Shown here: piece by piece, positions 6,414 to 14,527 of the stretch
How the letters are laid out: every line of letters starts with the position of its first letter
Position numbering within the stretch: the stretch's first letter is position 1
Assembly: GCA_002315855.1 (NCBI GenBank)
Contig: DCIG01000023.1
Coordinates: 1 to 33,824, forward strand
Reading direction: 5' to 3'
From: Lentisphaeria bacterium UBA1732
GTDB taxonomy: Bacteria; Verrucomicrobiota; Lentisphaeria; Victivallales; UBA1829
DNA: 33,824 nucleotides
The notes under the pieces: generated by a model
The model's database searches: none
Told to the model about the DNA's origin: nothing
The model's input: the letters and a program-made list of their open reading frames with translations, nothing else
Made by a program: the position numbers and the translations under genes

Positions 6414-7538
6414 ATGTCTTTTGAAAATGGTACTGCTGCAGTGATGATTTGCCCGTTGAGCAAGCCGCTGCCTGAGAATTATCTTGATCTTTTCGCAGCC
6501 CGCGCCGGCGGCAAGCTCGATGACGTTGAATCCGAACCCGTTCTGGGCTGGGTCAGCGGCCGTCATCTGCTGGAGGGCGCAATCAATGAAAGCACCTCGA
6601 TTTGCGGCGGTCATGTCTACATGAATCTCCGTAAAACTGAGCGTAAAGTCCCCGGACAGCTCCTCAATGCCATTTGCCGCCGCGAAGAGCTGAACTACAT
6701 GCAGGCGCATGATTCCCTGTTCGTCCCCCGCAAGGAACGTATGCTCATCAGGGAAGATGCCATCGAACGCACCCTGCCGAAGATGATCCCCACCATTTCC
6801 GCCACGCCGTTTGTGGTCGATATGACCGAAAACGTCCTCTATCTGGGCGCGTCTTCCCTCGCGAAATTCGACTCGTTCCTGGCTGAGTTCGCAGAGACGG
6901 TCGGCACGGAGTGCGAACCCGTCCCCTTGTCCGCGAATGAACTCATGTTCCGCCTGTTCACCAGGAGTGAATCCGACCTGCCTCCGCTCAACCTCACGGA
7001 AAGCACTTCCGGTGCGGATGAACCGATGGCGGGACGGGATTTCCTCACCTGGCTTTGGTACGAAATTGAGGTCAACGGCGGCAGATTCGAGCATCCGCAG
7101 TTCGGTGAATTTACCTTCGCGATGGAAGGTCCCCTGACCCTCTCCTACTCCCCCGGCAAGACCAAGGATCCTGAGCTCGCAGGCTCCGGTGAAAACGTCA
7201 TCAAAAAGGGCAATCCCACCCTCTCCGCTGAGGCGAAAGCTGCCCTCGCCAGCGGCAAAAAGCTCCGCAAGGCACGCATTATGATGGCGCGCGGCGATGC
7301 CGAAAAATGGTCGTATGGCTTTGATGCTGATACATTTGCATTTACCTCTCTGAAACTCCCTGAGGGTGAGGAGCAGGAACGCCACGCCCGTTTTGAGGAG
7401 CGCGTTACCAACCTGCACATCCTGCATGTTATGCTCGAAACGTGCTTCCGCAAGTTCGCCGAATCCCTGATGAACGGACATGATGCAGCCACGGAGAAGG
7501 CTCTCCGCAGCTGGGTTTCCTCCAAGGAAACACTCTGA
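6414..7538 (+). CDS. rdgC: RdgC-like recombination-associated protein
   Basis: RdgC forms a ring around double-stranded DNA and restrains RecA in the bacteria where it was studied. The protein matches the family pattern: an early GWVSGRHLLEGA segment, RKTERKVPGQLLN, the long RKERMLIREDAIERTLPKMIP segment, DFLTWLWYEIE in the second half, LSAEAKAALASGKKLRKARIMM, and a C-terminal dimerisation part (ERVTNLHILHVMLETCFRKFAESL). At 374 residues it is longer than the E. coli protein (about 300) but similar to the forms with a DFLTWLW segment. The ATG lies 7 nt after AAGGAG. The gene stands alone with its own promoter. Identification is from motif memory, not alignment. Confidence 0.78.
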   Translation: MSFENGTAAVMICPLSKPLPENYLDLFAARAGGKLDDVESEPVLGWVSGRHLLEGAINESTSICGGHVYMNLRKTERKVPGQLLNAICRREELNYMQAHDSLFVPRKERMLIREDAIERTLPKMIPTISATPFVVDMTENVLYLGASSLAKFDSFLAEFAETVGTECEPVPLSANELMFRLFTRSESDLPPLNLTESTSGADEPMAGRDFLTWLWYEIEVNGGRFEHPQFGEFTFAMEGPLTLSYSPGKTKDPELAGSGENVIKKGNPTLSAEAKAALASGKKLRKARIMMARGDAEKWSYGFDADTFAFTSLKLPEGEEQERHARFEERVTNLHILHVMLETCFRKFAESLMNGHDAATEKALRSWVSSKETL

Positions 7539-7729
7539 TTTCAGCAGAAAATGACACCGCATTCAGCATCCTTTTTCATTGTGGAAAGTCTTTGATTTCA
7601 ACGGGATACAGATTGCGCATCAATTCGTTTTTCTCCTCCGGTGAAATACTTTGATTCACCTCATCATGAGCTTATCATCGCAGATTTTAAGCAAAAACCA
7701 CCGAAAATACGAGCAAAAAAACGTAAAAA
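7539..7729 (+). promoter_or_regulatory. spacer with candidate promoter for the DUF302-like gene
   Basis: TTGATT (7651-7656) and TATCAT (7673-7678) are 16 nt apart, predicting a start near 7685 and a 45-nt leader. No convincing rdgC terminator was seen in the first half of the spacer. Confidence 0.45.
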
Positions 7730-8278
7730 ATGATGAAAACTTTCTCTAACTCCCGTATTTCCAATGGAAAACGCGAAATTTTCTGTTTTATTCTGGGCGG
7801 AGCAGTTGGTGCAGTTTGGATGCTGACCGGCGGTGTGCTGTATTTGAGGTCAAATCTGCTCGTGCGGTATGACCTGCCGCTGAGCATGTATGAGGTGGAT
7901 TCTGCGTTTGCGCAGAACATTCCCGGAGAAACGGGGTGGTCTGCCACGCCGGAAGTATGTGCAATTCCAATGGCTTCCGACGGACGAAAGGTCAGCAATT
8001 GGAAGCTCTGCCACCGTATGTACGCCCGAATGCTGCTGGATTCTGCGAGGGGGAGCACGGTCGGTGCGCTGCTGCCGTGCACGGTGTCCATCACAGAGGG
8101 TGAGGACGGTCATGCAGTCGTATCCCGCTTGAATACCAGCCTGATAGGCATGATTTTAGGCGGCGATGCCAGCTCCGTTTTCAGGGAGAAAATAGCTCCG
8201 GAACAGGATGCTTTGATTCGGATGCTCGGCACGGAAAAACACATCAAAAAAGATGCGGAAGAAGTTCAGGTGGAATGA
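7730..8278 (+). CDS. membrane-anchored DUF302-like protein
   Basis: The 182-residue product has one hydrophobic segment (about residues 18-42, FCFILGGAVGAVWMLTGGVLYL) that looks like an uncleaved N-terminal anchor, followed by a soluble domain probably facing the periplasm. The segment from NWKLCHRMYARMLL through LLPCTVSITEG to VVSRLNTSLIG follows the general DUF302 pattern, including the Pro-Cys step. DUF302 proteins have no well-defined function. The ribosome site before the ATG is weak. The stop lies 6 nt before the acyl-ACP thioesterase start, so the two are probably co-transcribed; the anchor could place it near lipid metabolism, but that is speculation. Confidence 0.55.
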   Translation: MMKTFSNSRISNGKREIFCFILGGAVGAVWMLTGGVLYLRSNLLVRYDLPLSMYEVDSAFAQNIPGETGWSATPEVCAIPMASDGRKVSNWKLCHRMYARMLLDSARGSTVGALLPCTVSITEGEDGHAVVSRLNTSLIGMILGGDASSVFREKIAPEQDALIRMLGTEKHIKKDAEEVQVE

Positions 8279-8284
8279 CTTGCA

Positions 8285-9037
8285 ATGGAACGCCCATACG
8301 CTCATCTTATTCGTGAATACCCGGTCATGATCCATTCGCTGGGACCTGACGGCAAGCTCACTGTCGGGGCGGCGTTCGACATGCTTCAGGACATCGCCGG
8401 ACTTCATGCCGCTGAGCTTGGCGTGGGGATGCCCCAGCTCAATTCTCTGGGGATTACGTGGGTGCTTTCCCGCATGATTGTGAACTTCGAGAAGTACCCC
8501 GACGCATCCGACACCATCCGCCTGACCACGTGGCCCAGCGGTCTGCAAAGGCTCTTCGCCCTGCGTCAGTTTGAGTTCATCTCGGCGAAAACGGGGGAGC
8601 GTTTCGGCACGGCGTCCAGCTTCTGGCTCATGCTCAAAACGGACAATCTGCGCCCGGTCGTCCCCTCCTCGGTGGCGAGCTGCGAACACTGGATTACCGC
8701 GACGGATGATATTCCGGTGTTCTTCCGTGAGGCGGGAAAGATTCCTGCTGAGGCGGGCGGACACCCGCTGAAAGTTACCATCGGGCAGTCCATGATCGAC
8801 TCCAACCGCCACGTGAACAATACCCATTACGCTCAATTTGCGCAGGACTGGCTTGCCGCAAGCACGGGCGCACCGGTCTGCATCCGCAGGATTCAGGTGA
8901 ATTTCAACCTGGCACTCCGCCTTTTCGAGGATGTGGAGATTTCCGGCGAAGCGGACGGTGATACATTCCGCGTTACCGGGTTCAACGGCGAAGGCCGCAA
9001 CGTCTTTACGGCATCGGGTCTCTGGTCGAAGATGTGA
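8285..9037 (+). CDS. acyl-ACP thioesterase
   Basis: The enzyme hydrolyses fatty acyl-ACP to free fatty acid. It has the double hotdog architecture of the FatA/bacterial acyl-ACP thioesterase family. The first domain includes a helix beginning VGAAFDMLQDIAGLHAAELG and the strand ITWVLSRMIVNFEKYP. The second begins near residue 160 and carries IDSNRHVNNTHYAQF, whose Asp, Asn and His correspond to the catalytic D/N/H of the family. At 250 residues it has the usual bacterial length. It follows the DUF302-like gene by 6 nt and is itself followed by an intrinsic terminator. Confidence 0.9.
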   Translation: MERPYAHLIREYPVMIHSLGPDGKLTVGAAFDMLQDIAGLHAAELGVGMPQLNSLGITWVLSRMIVNFEKYPDASDTIRLTTWPSGLQRLFALRQFEFISAKTGERFGTASSFWLMLKTDNLRPVVPSSVASCEHWITATDDIPVFFREAGKIPAEAGGHPLKVTIGQSMIDSNRHVNNTHYAQFAQDWLAASTGAPVCIRRIQVNFNLALRLFEDVEISGEADGDTFRVTGFNGEGRNVFTASGLWSKM

Positions 9038-9074
9038 TGTTCCGTTTTGGGGCTTATCCTGAGCAAAGCGGCAG

Positions 9075-9097
9075 AAAACGCATTTTTTGCGTTTTTT
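9075..9097 (+). terminator. intrinsic terminator after the thioesterase gene
   Basis: AAAACGCA (9075-9082) pairs perfectly with TGCGTTTT (9088-9095) across a 5-nt T loop, ending in a T run. The A-rich left arm also gives a T tract on the opposite strand. The remaining 9098-9307 holds no supported gene. Confidence 0.7.
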
Positions 9098-9307
9098 ACA
9101 GAGCAGGCTCTGCGCTATGATACAGAAACACCGTTTAATTCGCCGCAAACACACCTTAAACGAAAAATAATGCAAAAGACAGTAATGAATATAGGTTTTG
9201 CGATAAGACAGCCTGAAAAACGCGTTAAAAACGCAAAAAGATAAAACTGAAAAAAACGGGGGAATCAATCGTCCGTTTCAGGATCGGGGAGGCCGCCTAT
9301 ATCGGCG

Positions 9308-11665
9308 TTATCGCTGATTGTAGGTGAAATAAAGAATAAAATTGTTATTCGTTGTTGTTTTGCCGGATTTTTTATTATTAAATTCCTTTGCGGCATCAAT
9401 ACAATAATAACAGTATTTTTGTTTTTTAAAACGTTTATCATCTATTATTTTTTTTATGTCTTGGGGTAATGGACCAAAATCTTTAAATTCTTTCAAAAAT
9501 AAATCGACAAAATCAGTGTATTTAGTGCGTGAATCATTAACATTATTACCTCCATTAACATTATTACTTTCATTATCCGTTTTTTTCAAACTATTAAAAT
9601 ATTGTTCTACAGTTTTCTCCTTACCATTATTATCATTATTACATTTTTTAAAAATTTTAAATAATTTACCTTCAAAGTTTGTAAAAGATTCTATTAACAA
9701 ATTGATAAATTTGGTGTATAATTTATCATTCTCCTTTTCTTTCAGTTTTCTTAAATATTGTTCTACAGTTTCCTCCTTAAAGGATGTAAAAGGTTTTATT
9801 AACAGATTGATAAATTTTTGGATTACATTAACATCATCATTTATAGTAGTAATTATTTTAGTAATTTTACGATTAAAATCACTATCTGTGCAAGCATTTT
9901 CTACCAAACCAAGGAAATCATTTCTTGATTCACAATTCCCATTTTTCAGGCTTTTTAAATATTGTTCAACCTTATCAGCATCAGATTCACATCCACATAT
10001 ACCAATAATTTTATTTCTAAAATCAACTTCATTCTGCTTGATAGCATTTTTTACCAAATTAAGAAATCTTTCTCTTAACTGATCCAAATTATTATTACAC
10101 TCCTTTAAAATCGTATTATTGCAAAAGGAGTCGTATCGCTTATTAATGGTATCAAAGAAGGCATTCGTTCCCGAATCATTTTTGGAATTTTCGAGGATAT
10201 AAGCCTTGTTAAAAATTGTTGTGATTTCACGTGTTCTTACGCGATGAAATTCTTCTTCGATAAGACGATGAATCCAGTGAAGCAATAAAACCATAATTGC
10301 GAATAACAAATATTTTTGAGGTGAACCAAATGTTTTAGTAATAAAAACAGAGCGATTCAGTGAAACAAAAATAAAAAAATGATAAACTGCAAATGCAACC
10401 ATGTTCCAAATAAGAAGATATTGTGCAGCCGACCAACATGCCGCAAGAGAACGCGTAGTGGCTTCATTTTTCAGAATATCATAACTAAATAATTGATTCC
10501 CTGAATAGTTAATACACGTTTTCAACTCATTCATTGTAGATTTCGTTTGATGCAAGGCATTTGTATCTGCACACCATGGAACATACTTTAACAAGTTCAT
10601 TTTATCTCGAACTATGAAATACTGTCTCAAATACGGATATGGATAATCTTTGGGAACCTCCGAAAAAAAGTAAATCATTTTGTTTATATTAAAATATAAC
10701 AAAAATTTTTTGAGAGATTCTAAAGTATTTTTTTCATTCCTAATATACCATGATATTATTACTACAAGCAAGATAGTAACAAGACAAATGAAAAGACAAT
10801 ACCAGATTTTAATATCATTGAGGAATGCCTGATTTTCTTGTTGGCGGCAAAAATGCCAATTGATTGACGAGAAATTAATATCATTGAGGAATGCCTGATT
10901 TCCGTATTTTGAATGCATTTTATAAGAAATAATAACAGAAATAAAGAAATATATTGTGAAAAATAAAGCCCAGATAAAAATCTTTCTCTGGCATTTAAAT
11001 TTGTTCCCTAATATTTTACTTACAATTATTGGTACACAAATAATGAAAGGAAGAGGAATTACAATTTTTTCAAAAAATTTTATTACGTCATTAATATCAT
11101 ATTGTGTCAAGTTCTTCCAATTAAACAAATCATATGTTTGGAACAAGAGAATAACAACTACTAATAAAATACAAATAAAATCAATCCACCAGCTGGAATT
11201 ACTTTTTTGAGAATTATCTGAATCTTCTTTTGAGTTGCTGATACTTTTAATAATGGAATTTCTCAAAGATCCCCAAGACCATTCAGGGAATTGAACAGCC
11301 AACGTATTACGACTGCTTCTTTTTGAACGTTTCCAAAGACGGAATGCAGAAATACGGTCAATGTCTTTTACGGAGCGCTGATATAAGATTGAGCCAAAGG
11401 CATAGGAAAGAATAATAAAAAAGAATACAGAAAAAAGGAGAACAGGACCTATTTTATCAGATTTGAATAATTCTCCGAAAAGTGAAATGATACCTTTTCC
11501 ATCTAAATTAAAATAAAACTGCGATTGACAGACTATTGTCAAACAGAGAAAGAGCAGGAAAAGCATTCCCGGAACGAGAATACCAAAAAATTCTGAATAA
11601 AATTCCTGAACAACGGACAGACCGCTTTCAACGTCATTCCCGATAACGGGTCTAGGCATACTCAT
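9308..11665 (-). CDS. multi-pass membrane protein of unknown function with repeat-rich C-terminus
   Basis: The 785-residue protein has eight probable membrane segments (about 27-46, 72-94, 159-176, 201-218, 229-247, 287-307, 416-436, 451-467). Recognisable stretches are EFFGILVPG (25-33), YAFGSILYQRS (88-98), YPYPYLRQYF (341-350) with LLKYVPW (358-364), and ILKNEATTRSLAACW (397-411). I associate this pattern with a scattered family of uncharacterised membrane proteins, from memory only. The last 315 residues are soluble, rich in Asn and Lys, and contain three VEQYL/F-x-SLK-like units (near 567, 634 and 686) with intervening FINLLI segments. The gene is strongly AT-rich, monocistronic and flanked by GC-rich housekeeping genes, so it was probably acquired. 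An AGAGG site precedes the ATG. Confidence 0.6.
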   Translation of the reverse strand: MSMPRPVIGNDVESGLSVVQEFYSEFFGILVPGMLFLLFLCLTIVCQSQFYFNLDGKGIISLFGELFKSDKIGPVLLFSVFFFIILSYAFGSILYQRSVKDIDRISAFRLWKRSKRSSRNTLAVQFPEWSWGSLRNSIIKSISNSKEDSDNSQKSNSSWWIDFICILLVVVILLFQTYDLFNWKNLTQYDINDVIKFFEKIVIPLPFIICVPIIVSKILGNKFKCQRKIFIWALFFTIYFFISVIISYKMHSKYGNQAFLNDINFSSINWHFCRQQENQAFLNDIKIWYCLFICLVTILLVVIISWYIRNEKNTLESLKKFLLYFNINKMIYFFSEVPKDYPYPYLRQYFIVRDKMNLLKYVPWCADTNALHQTKSTMNELKTCINYSGNQLFSYDILKNEATTRSLAACWSAAQYLLIWNMVAFAVYHFFIFVSLNRSVFITKTFGSPQKYLLFAIMVLLLHWIHRLIEEEFHRVRTREITTIFNKAYILENSKNDSGTNAFFDTINKRYDSFCNNTILKECNNNLDQLRERFLNLVKNAIKQNEVDFRNKIIGICGCESDADKVEQYLKSLKNGNCESRNDFLGLVENACTDSDFNRKITKIITTINDDVNVIQKFINLLIKPFTSFKEETVEQYLRKLKEKENDKLYTKFINLLIESFTNFEGKLFKIFKKCNNDNNGKEKTVEQYFNSLKKTDNESNNVNGGNNVNDSRTKYTDFVDLFLKEFKDFGPLPQDIKKIIDDKRFKKQKYCYYCIDAAKEFNNKKSGKTTTNNNFILYFTYNQR
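9595..9818 (-). repeat. in-frame DNA repeats in the membrane-protein C-terminus
   Basis: A block around ATTGTTCTACAGTTT occurs at about 9601-9615 and 9757-9771, offset 156 nt (52 codons). A second block, GTAAAAGRTTYTATTAACAR followed by ATTGATAAATTT, occurs at 9681 and 9786, offset 105 nt. A weaker third copy of the first block lies near 9958-9970. The offsets keep frame, so the soluble tail grew by duplication. Confidence 0.75.
10810..10901 (-). repeat. 66-nt-offset direct repeat in the membrane-protein gene
   Basis: The same 26 bases occur at 10810-10835 and 10876-10901, encoding NQAFLNDI twice (residues 256-263 and 278-285). The offset is exactly 22 codons. The repeat sits in a loop between membrane segments 5 and 6. 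Confidence 0.9.
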
Positions 11666-11775
11666 AAGAAACCTCTTATTTCAAATTTTATCAACAGGGA
11701 TGCTATATTCAGAATACTGCTCTCGAATACTTTTTTGAAGTTGCAAGATATTACATTCCAAATAAAACTTTCATT

Positions 11776-11803
11776 ACTATAGCACTTCTTTCCGTATATT
11801 CAA
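11776..11803 (-). promoter_or_regulatory. promoter of the membrane-protein gene
   Basis: On the minus strand, TTGAAT (11803-11798) and TATAGT (11781-11776) are 16 nt apart, followed by AATG. The -10 box and spacing match the ATPase and Fic promoters. The predicted leader is about 105 nt. Confidence 0.65.
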
Positions 11804-12066
11804 ACAGGAAAAGCCCCATTTTTTACTTTTTTTCAAAAAAATGCAGGGATGTGAGCAGAATCGGGTAAAATACAGACATGGAGTGTCTGTTTTGCAGAAG
11901 AAGATGCAGAAAATGAAGGAAGACGGGGGGAGGCTTGTGAGACTTGGGAAAAGCTGTCAAAGAAACAAGGCGGACGAGCAATAAAGCGCAAGGGGAAAGA
12001 ACGATGTCCCAATCGAGAAAACTGTCAGGCGAGAAAAAGCAGGTTCATTGAAGAGAAGAGCAATGA
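11804..12066. terminator. intergenic region with candidate bidirectional terminator
   Basis: ACAGACA-TGGAG-TGTCTGT (11872-11890) is a perfect 7-bp stem with a 5-nt loop. It is followed by T on the plus strand and by ATTTT on the minus strand, where it could end rsmI transcripts. The rest of the region, purine-rich on the plus strand, holds no recognisable gene. Confidence 0.45.
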
Positions 12067-12849
12067 TCAAGAAAGAACAGTGTTTTCGTCGATGGAAGGT
12101 TCATTGGCGCTGTCGGGGTTGTCGGTATCGGGGGGATTGGAGGAGGTGGAGCCTTCGGGGTTTTTGGCGTCGATGACGAGGACGCACTCGCCTTTCCAAT
12201 TGATTTTTGCGGCGCGTTCCGCAAGGCTGCCTGCGGTATCGCGGATGATTTCTTCATGCACTTTGGTGGCTTCGCGGACGAGCACCACGCGGACATCCGG
12301 GCCGATGACTTCGGCAACTTCGCGGATGAGTTTGGCAATGCGGAACGGCGATTCGTAGACGACAGCAGTATTGCCGGAGGCGGCGATTTCACCGAGGACG
12401 GTTTTTCTGCGACCGCTCTTGACCGGCAGGAAACCGTAGAATGTGAAACGATCCGCAGGAAGCGCACTGGCAGAGACAGAAAAGGTCAAGGCAGACACGC
12501 CGGGGATAATGACCGGTTCGATTCCGGCTTCGACCGCCGCCCGGATAAGCAGGAATCCGGGGTCGGCAATACAGGGGGTGCCGGCATCGCTGACGAGGGC
12601 GATTTTCCCGCCGCGTTTGACGCGTTCGATGAGAGCGGGCGTGCGGGCGTGTTCGTTGAAGATGTGGTAGGATTCCACATGCTTTCTGATTTCAAAATGA
12701 GAGAGGAGGATTGCGGTGCGTCTGGTGTCTTCACAGAGGATGACATCGGATTCCCTGAGGACGCGAAGAGCGCGGAGTGTAATATCCTCCAAATTGCCAA
12801 TGGGAGTGGCAATAATGCTCAGGGAACCGGAAATGGAATCATCAGGCAT
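12067..12849 (-). CDS. rsmI: 16S rRNA C1402 2'-O-methyltransferase RsmI
   Basis: RsmI methylates the ribose of C1402 in 16S rRNA at the decoding centre using SAM. The N-terminus GSLSIIATPIGNLEDITLRA, the CEDTRRT motif, KIALVSDAGTPCIADPG and the segment FYGFLPVKSGRR are characteristic of this tetrapyrrole-methylase-fold family. At 260 residues it is slightly shorter than the E. coli enzyme; the last 25 residues (after VLVIDAKN) are a low-complexity tail rich in Pro, Asp and Ser. The gene begins 32 nt after a small minus-strand gene and is probably co-transcribed with it. Confidence 0.93.
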   Translation of the reverse strand: MPDDSISGSLSIIATPIGNLEDITLRALRVLRESDVILCEDTRRTAILLSHFEIRKHVESYHIFNEHARTPALIERVKRGGKIALVSDAGTPCIADPGFLLIRAAVEAGIEPVIIPGVSALTFSVSASALPADRFTFYGFLPVKSGRRKTVLGEIAASGNTAVVYESPFRIAKLIREVAEVIGPDVRVVLVREATKVHEEIIRDTAGSLAERAAKINWKGECVLVIDAKNPEGSTSSNPPDTDNPDSANEPSIDENTVLS

Positions 12850-12881
12850 GACAGCACCGTATCAGAGAGTCGGAGAGGAAA

Positions 12882-13088
12882 TCAGGAATGGTAAATTCTG
12901 GCTTTCTCGTCTTCAAGGAGCAGACCGACCTGATCCAAGTCAATGGGGGTAAAACCATGTTCTTCCAAGTAGCCGCAGAAACCAAGCCAGTCAGCATGAT
13001 TCCATTCGCCGTTGTGATTGACGACGAACTCGTGAATCAACGGGCTTTTGCGAAGGCGTGCAAGATTTTTTTCAGCAAGGGTAGCCAT
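12882..13088 (-). CDS. small conserved-looking protein of unknown function
   Basis: I do not recognise this 68-residue protein. It begins MATLAEKNLARLRKSPLIHE and contains NHNGEWNHADWLGFCGYLEEHGF and a closing helix (DQVGLLLEDEKARIY); the Trp-rich centre and balanced charges suggest a real folded domain. GAGGAG lies 9 nt before the chosen ATG at 13088, which makes that start better than the ATG at 13127. It lies 32 nt upstream of rsmI on the same strand. It lacks signal peptide and membrane segments, so it is probably cytoplasmic. Confidence 0.6.
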   Translation of the reverse strand: MATLAEKNLARLRKSPLIHEFVVNHNGEWNHADWLGFCGYLEEHGFTPIDLDQVGLLLEDEKARIYHS

Positions 13089-13527
13089 ATAGTTGCGCTC
13101 CTCATTTTTTGTACTGATTCCGAACAATCTGTCTGAATGGTGTTTGCCATGTTCTGACCGAGCAGCTCATTCTTACTGCATTGAGTGAGCCGGAGTTCAG
13201 GAATCAGTTCTTGAATAAAAGATTCTCCCTGTTTTTGAGATTTCCGCATTTGCGTCAGGTCAGATTCAGTTCATTTCCGCAATCCGTTACATGCGGTGAA
13301 ATAAACTCAACCGTTCCTCAATGAGCAAGCGGGAAACTATCAAAAACGCGAATGAAACACTCTTCCGAAAAAGAGGCAGAATATAATATACACCGTAAAA
13401 AGGAGATATGCAAATTACCAAAGAGAAAAAAACGTTCTGTCTGCCATTTTTTTTCGATTTTTCTGAAAATGCAGGAACGTTTGTTATCAAGAAATACCAT
13501 ATCAATAAAGATATTCCATCGGACCAA
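13089..13527. other. intergenic region with two doubtful short frames
   Basis: A minus-strand frame at 13037-13249 (70 codons, beginning MRKSQKQGESFIQELIPEL) has protein-like composition but no ribosome site and overlaps the small gene above by 52 nt. On the plus strand, TATAAT (13382-13387) and AGGAG (13401-13405) precede an ATG at 13408 (MQITKEKKTFCLPFFFDF), but no -35 box is visible, the ribosome spacing is only 2 nt, and the frame soon runs antisense into the NYN gene. Neither is called as a gene. Confidence 0.35.
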
Positions 13528-14334
13528 TCAAAAGTCATTCAGCTGCTGTTCCACCTCAGAGGATTTTTCGTGCTGATTTTTTCTGAACAGTCCAAGTCCA
13601 GAATAAATACCATCAATATGTTCGTTAAGATCCGGATTAATATGAGCCCACATAGGATCAAGAATAAAATCAACACCTTCGCGTCTGGCAAGTTTGCTGG
13701 CAGGAACAAAATCTCCATCTCCAGCGACGAGGACAATAGTGGAAACCTGTTTTTTCAGCACCATAGAAGTAATATCGACACCAATTTTCATGTCAACTTG
13801 TTTTTGCCGCAAGTTTGGAACGATATCTTTCTCCGGATCCAAATCTTCAAATTTAATTTTCCCATGAAGCAAATCATTCACTTTTTGAGGAATAATTTGC
13901 CATCTGCAAATTGAATTGTCATTCAAACACCCCAACCGCAGAGCCATTTTACGCAGATTTTTAAGTTTGTTGAAAAGATCAATCTTGAATTTGTATTGCG
14001 GCTGTTTTTTGAAATCAATAAATTTTTTTGTCAACGGATTATGCAATCCTTTTTCAAAAGGAGGGCAGTCATAAAAAAAGACACGGTATATTTGCTGGTT
14101 AAGGCGAGACGCATGATTAAAACACAGTGTTCGTATCATCTTTATGATATAATCGACGTTTTCACAATTTACCGGGTCTGTCATTGTATGCAGACGTTTG
14201 AGGAAAAAGCCCCCATCAATCAAAATTGCGATTTTTCCTTCGGTCTGATATGGATTTACGGTTGTTTTTTGAACAGAGGACTGAGCGAGTACTTTTTCTT
14301 CGGTCTGATATGGAGGTATCACAGACTGGTTCAT
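13528..14334 (-). CDS. NYN-domain (LabA/DUF88-like) putative ribonuclease
   Basis: The 268-residue protein carries the NYN fold, a PIN-like metal-dependent nuclease domain. Conserved acidic positions are visible: D40 in AILIDGG, D181 and D187 in KQVDMKIGVDI, and D206/D208 in VLVAGDGDFVPASKLARREG. RNA cleavage is the family expectation, not shown here. Residues 1-33 are an extension containing PYQTE twice (8-12 and 28-32), the product of a 60-nt duplication. A TGAGGT site lies 5 nt before the ATG. The gene is AT-rich compared with rsmI and comM on either side, has its own promoter and no partner gene, so it is probably an acquired singleton. Confidence 0.85.
   Translation of the reverse strand: MNQSVIPPYQTEEKVLAQSSVQKTTVNPYQTEGKIAILIDGGFFLKRLHTMTDPVNCENVDYIIKMIRTLCFNHASRLNQQIYRVFFYDCPPFEKGLHNPLTKKFIDFKKQPQYKFKIDLFNKLKNLRKMALRLGCLNDNSICRWQIIPQKVNDLLHGKIKFEDLDPEKDIVPNLRQKQVDMKIGVDITSMVLKKQVSTIVLVAGDGDFVPASKLARREGVDFILDPMWAHINPDLNEHIDGIYSGLGLFRKNQHEKSSEVEQQLNDF
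14238..14314 (-). repeat. 60-nt-offset direct repeat at the NYN gene start
   Basis: CTTCGGTCTGATATGGA occurs identically at 14238-14254 and 14298-14314. The 60-nt offset is 20 codons and duplicates the PYQTE element at the N-terminus. Confidence 0.9.
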
Positions 14335-14381
14335 AAAAACCTCATTTGTCTTTAAAAAATGACCCGGAAATCCGCTTACGC

Positions 14382-14434
14382 ACTATAAATAAGCGCAAAC
14401 TCCATTCCAGGTTCGGATAAAGATAATATATCTT
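14382..14434 (-). promoter_or_regulatory. promoter region of the NYN gene
   Basis: On the minus strand, TGGAAT (14409-14404) and TATAGT (14387-14382) are 16 nt apart. Upstream lies the 6-3-6 inverted repeat AAGATA-ATA-TATCTT (14420-14434), a possible regulator site. Confidence 0.5.
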
Positions 14435-14527
14435 CATATTGCTTTTTTTCAACAAAAAAAAGAAAGATTTTAAAAAAATATGGAGTTCTTGGGGGCATTT
14501 TCGGGGAGGAAGAGGAGCAGGAGGGGA

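Noticed and set aside
6399..7562. 387-codon minus-strand frame
   Set aside because: Antisense to rdgC, which has a promoter, ribosome site and family motifs.
9047..9244. Small frame after the thioesterase gene
   Set aside because: It runs through the intrinsic terminator at 9075-9097 and has no ribosome site.
8156..9268. 370-codon minus-strand frame
   Set aside because: Antisense to the thioesterase gene; it crosses an intrinsic terminator and its sequence is not protein-like.
13408..13914. Plus-strand frame with TATAAT and AGGAG upstream
   Set aside because: No -35 box, only 2 nt between AGGAG and ATG, and most of the frame is antisense to the NYN gene.
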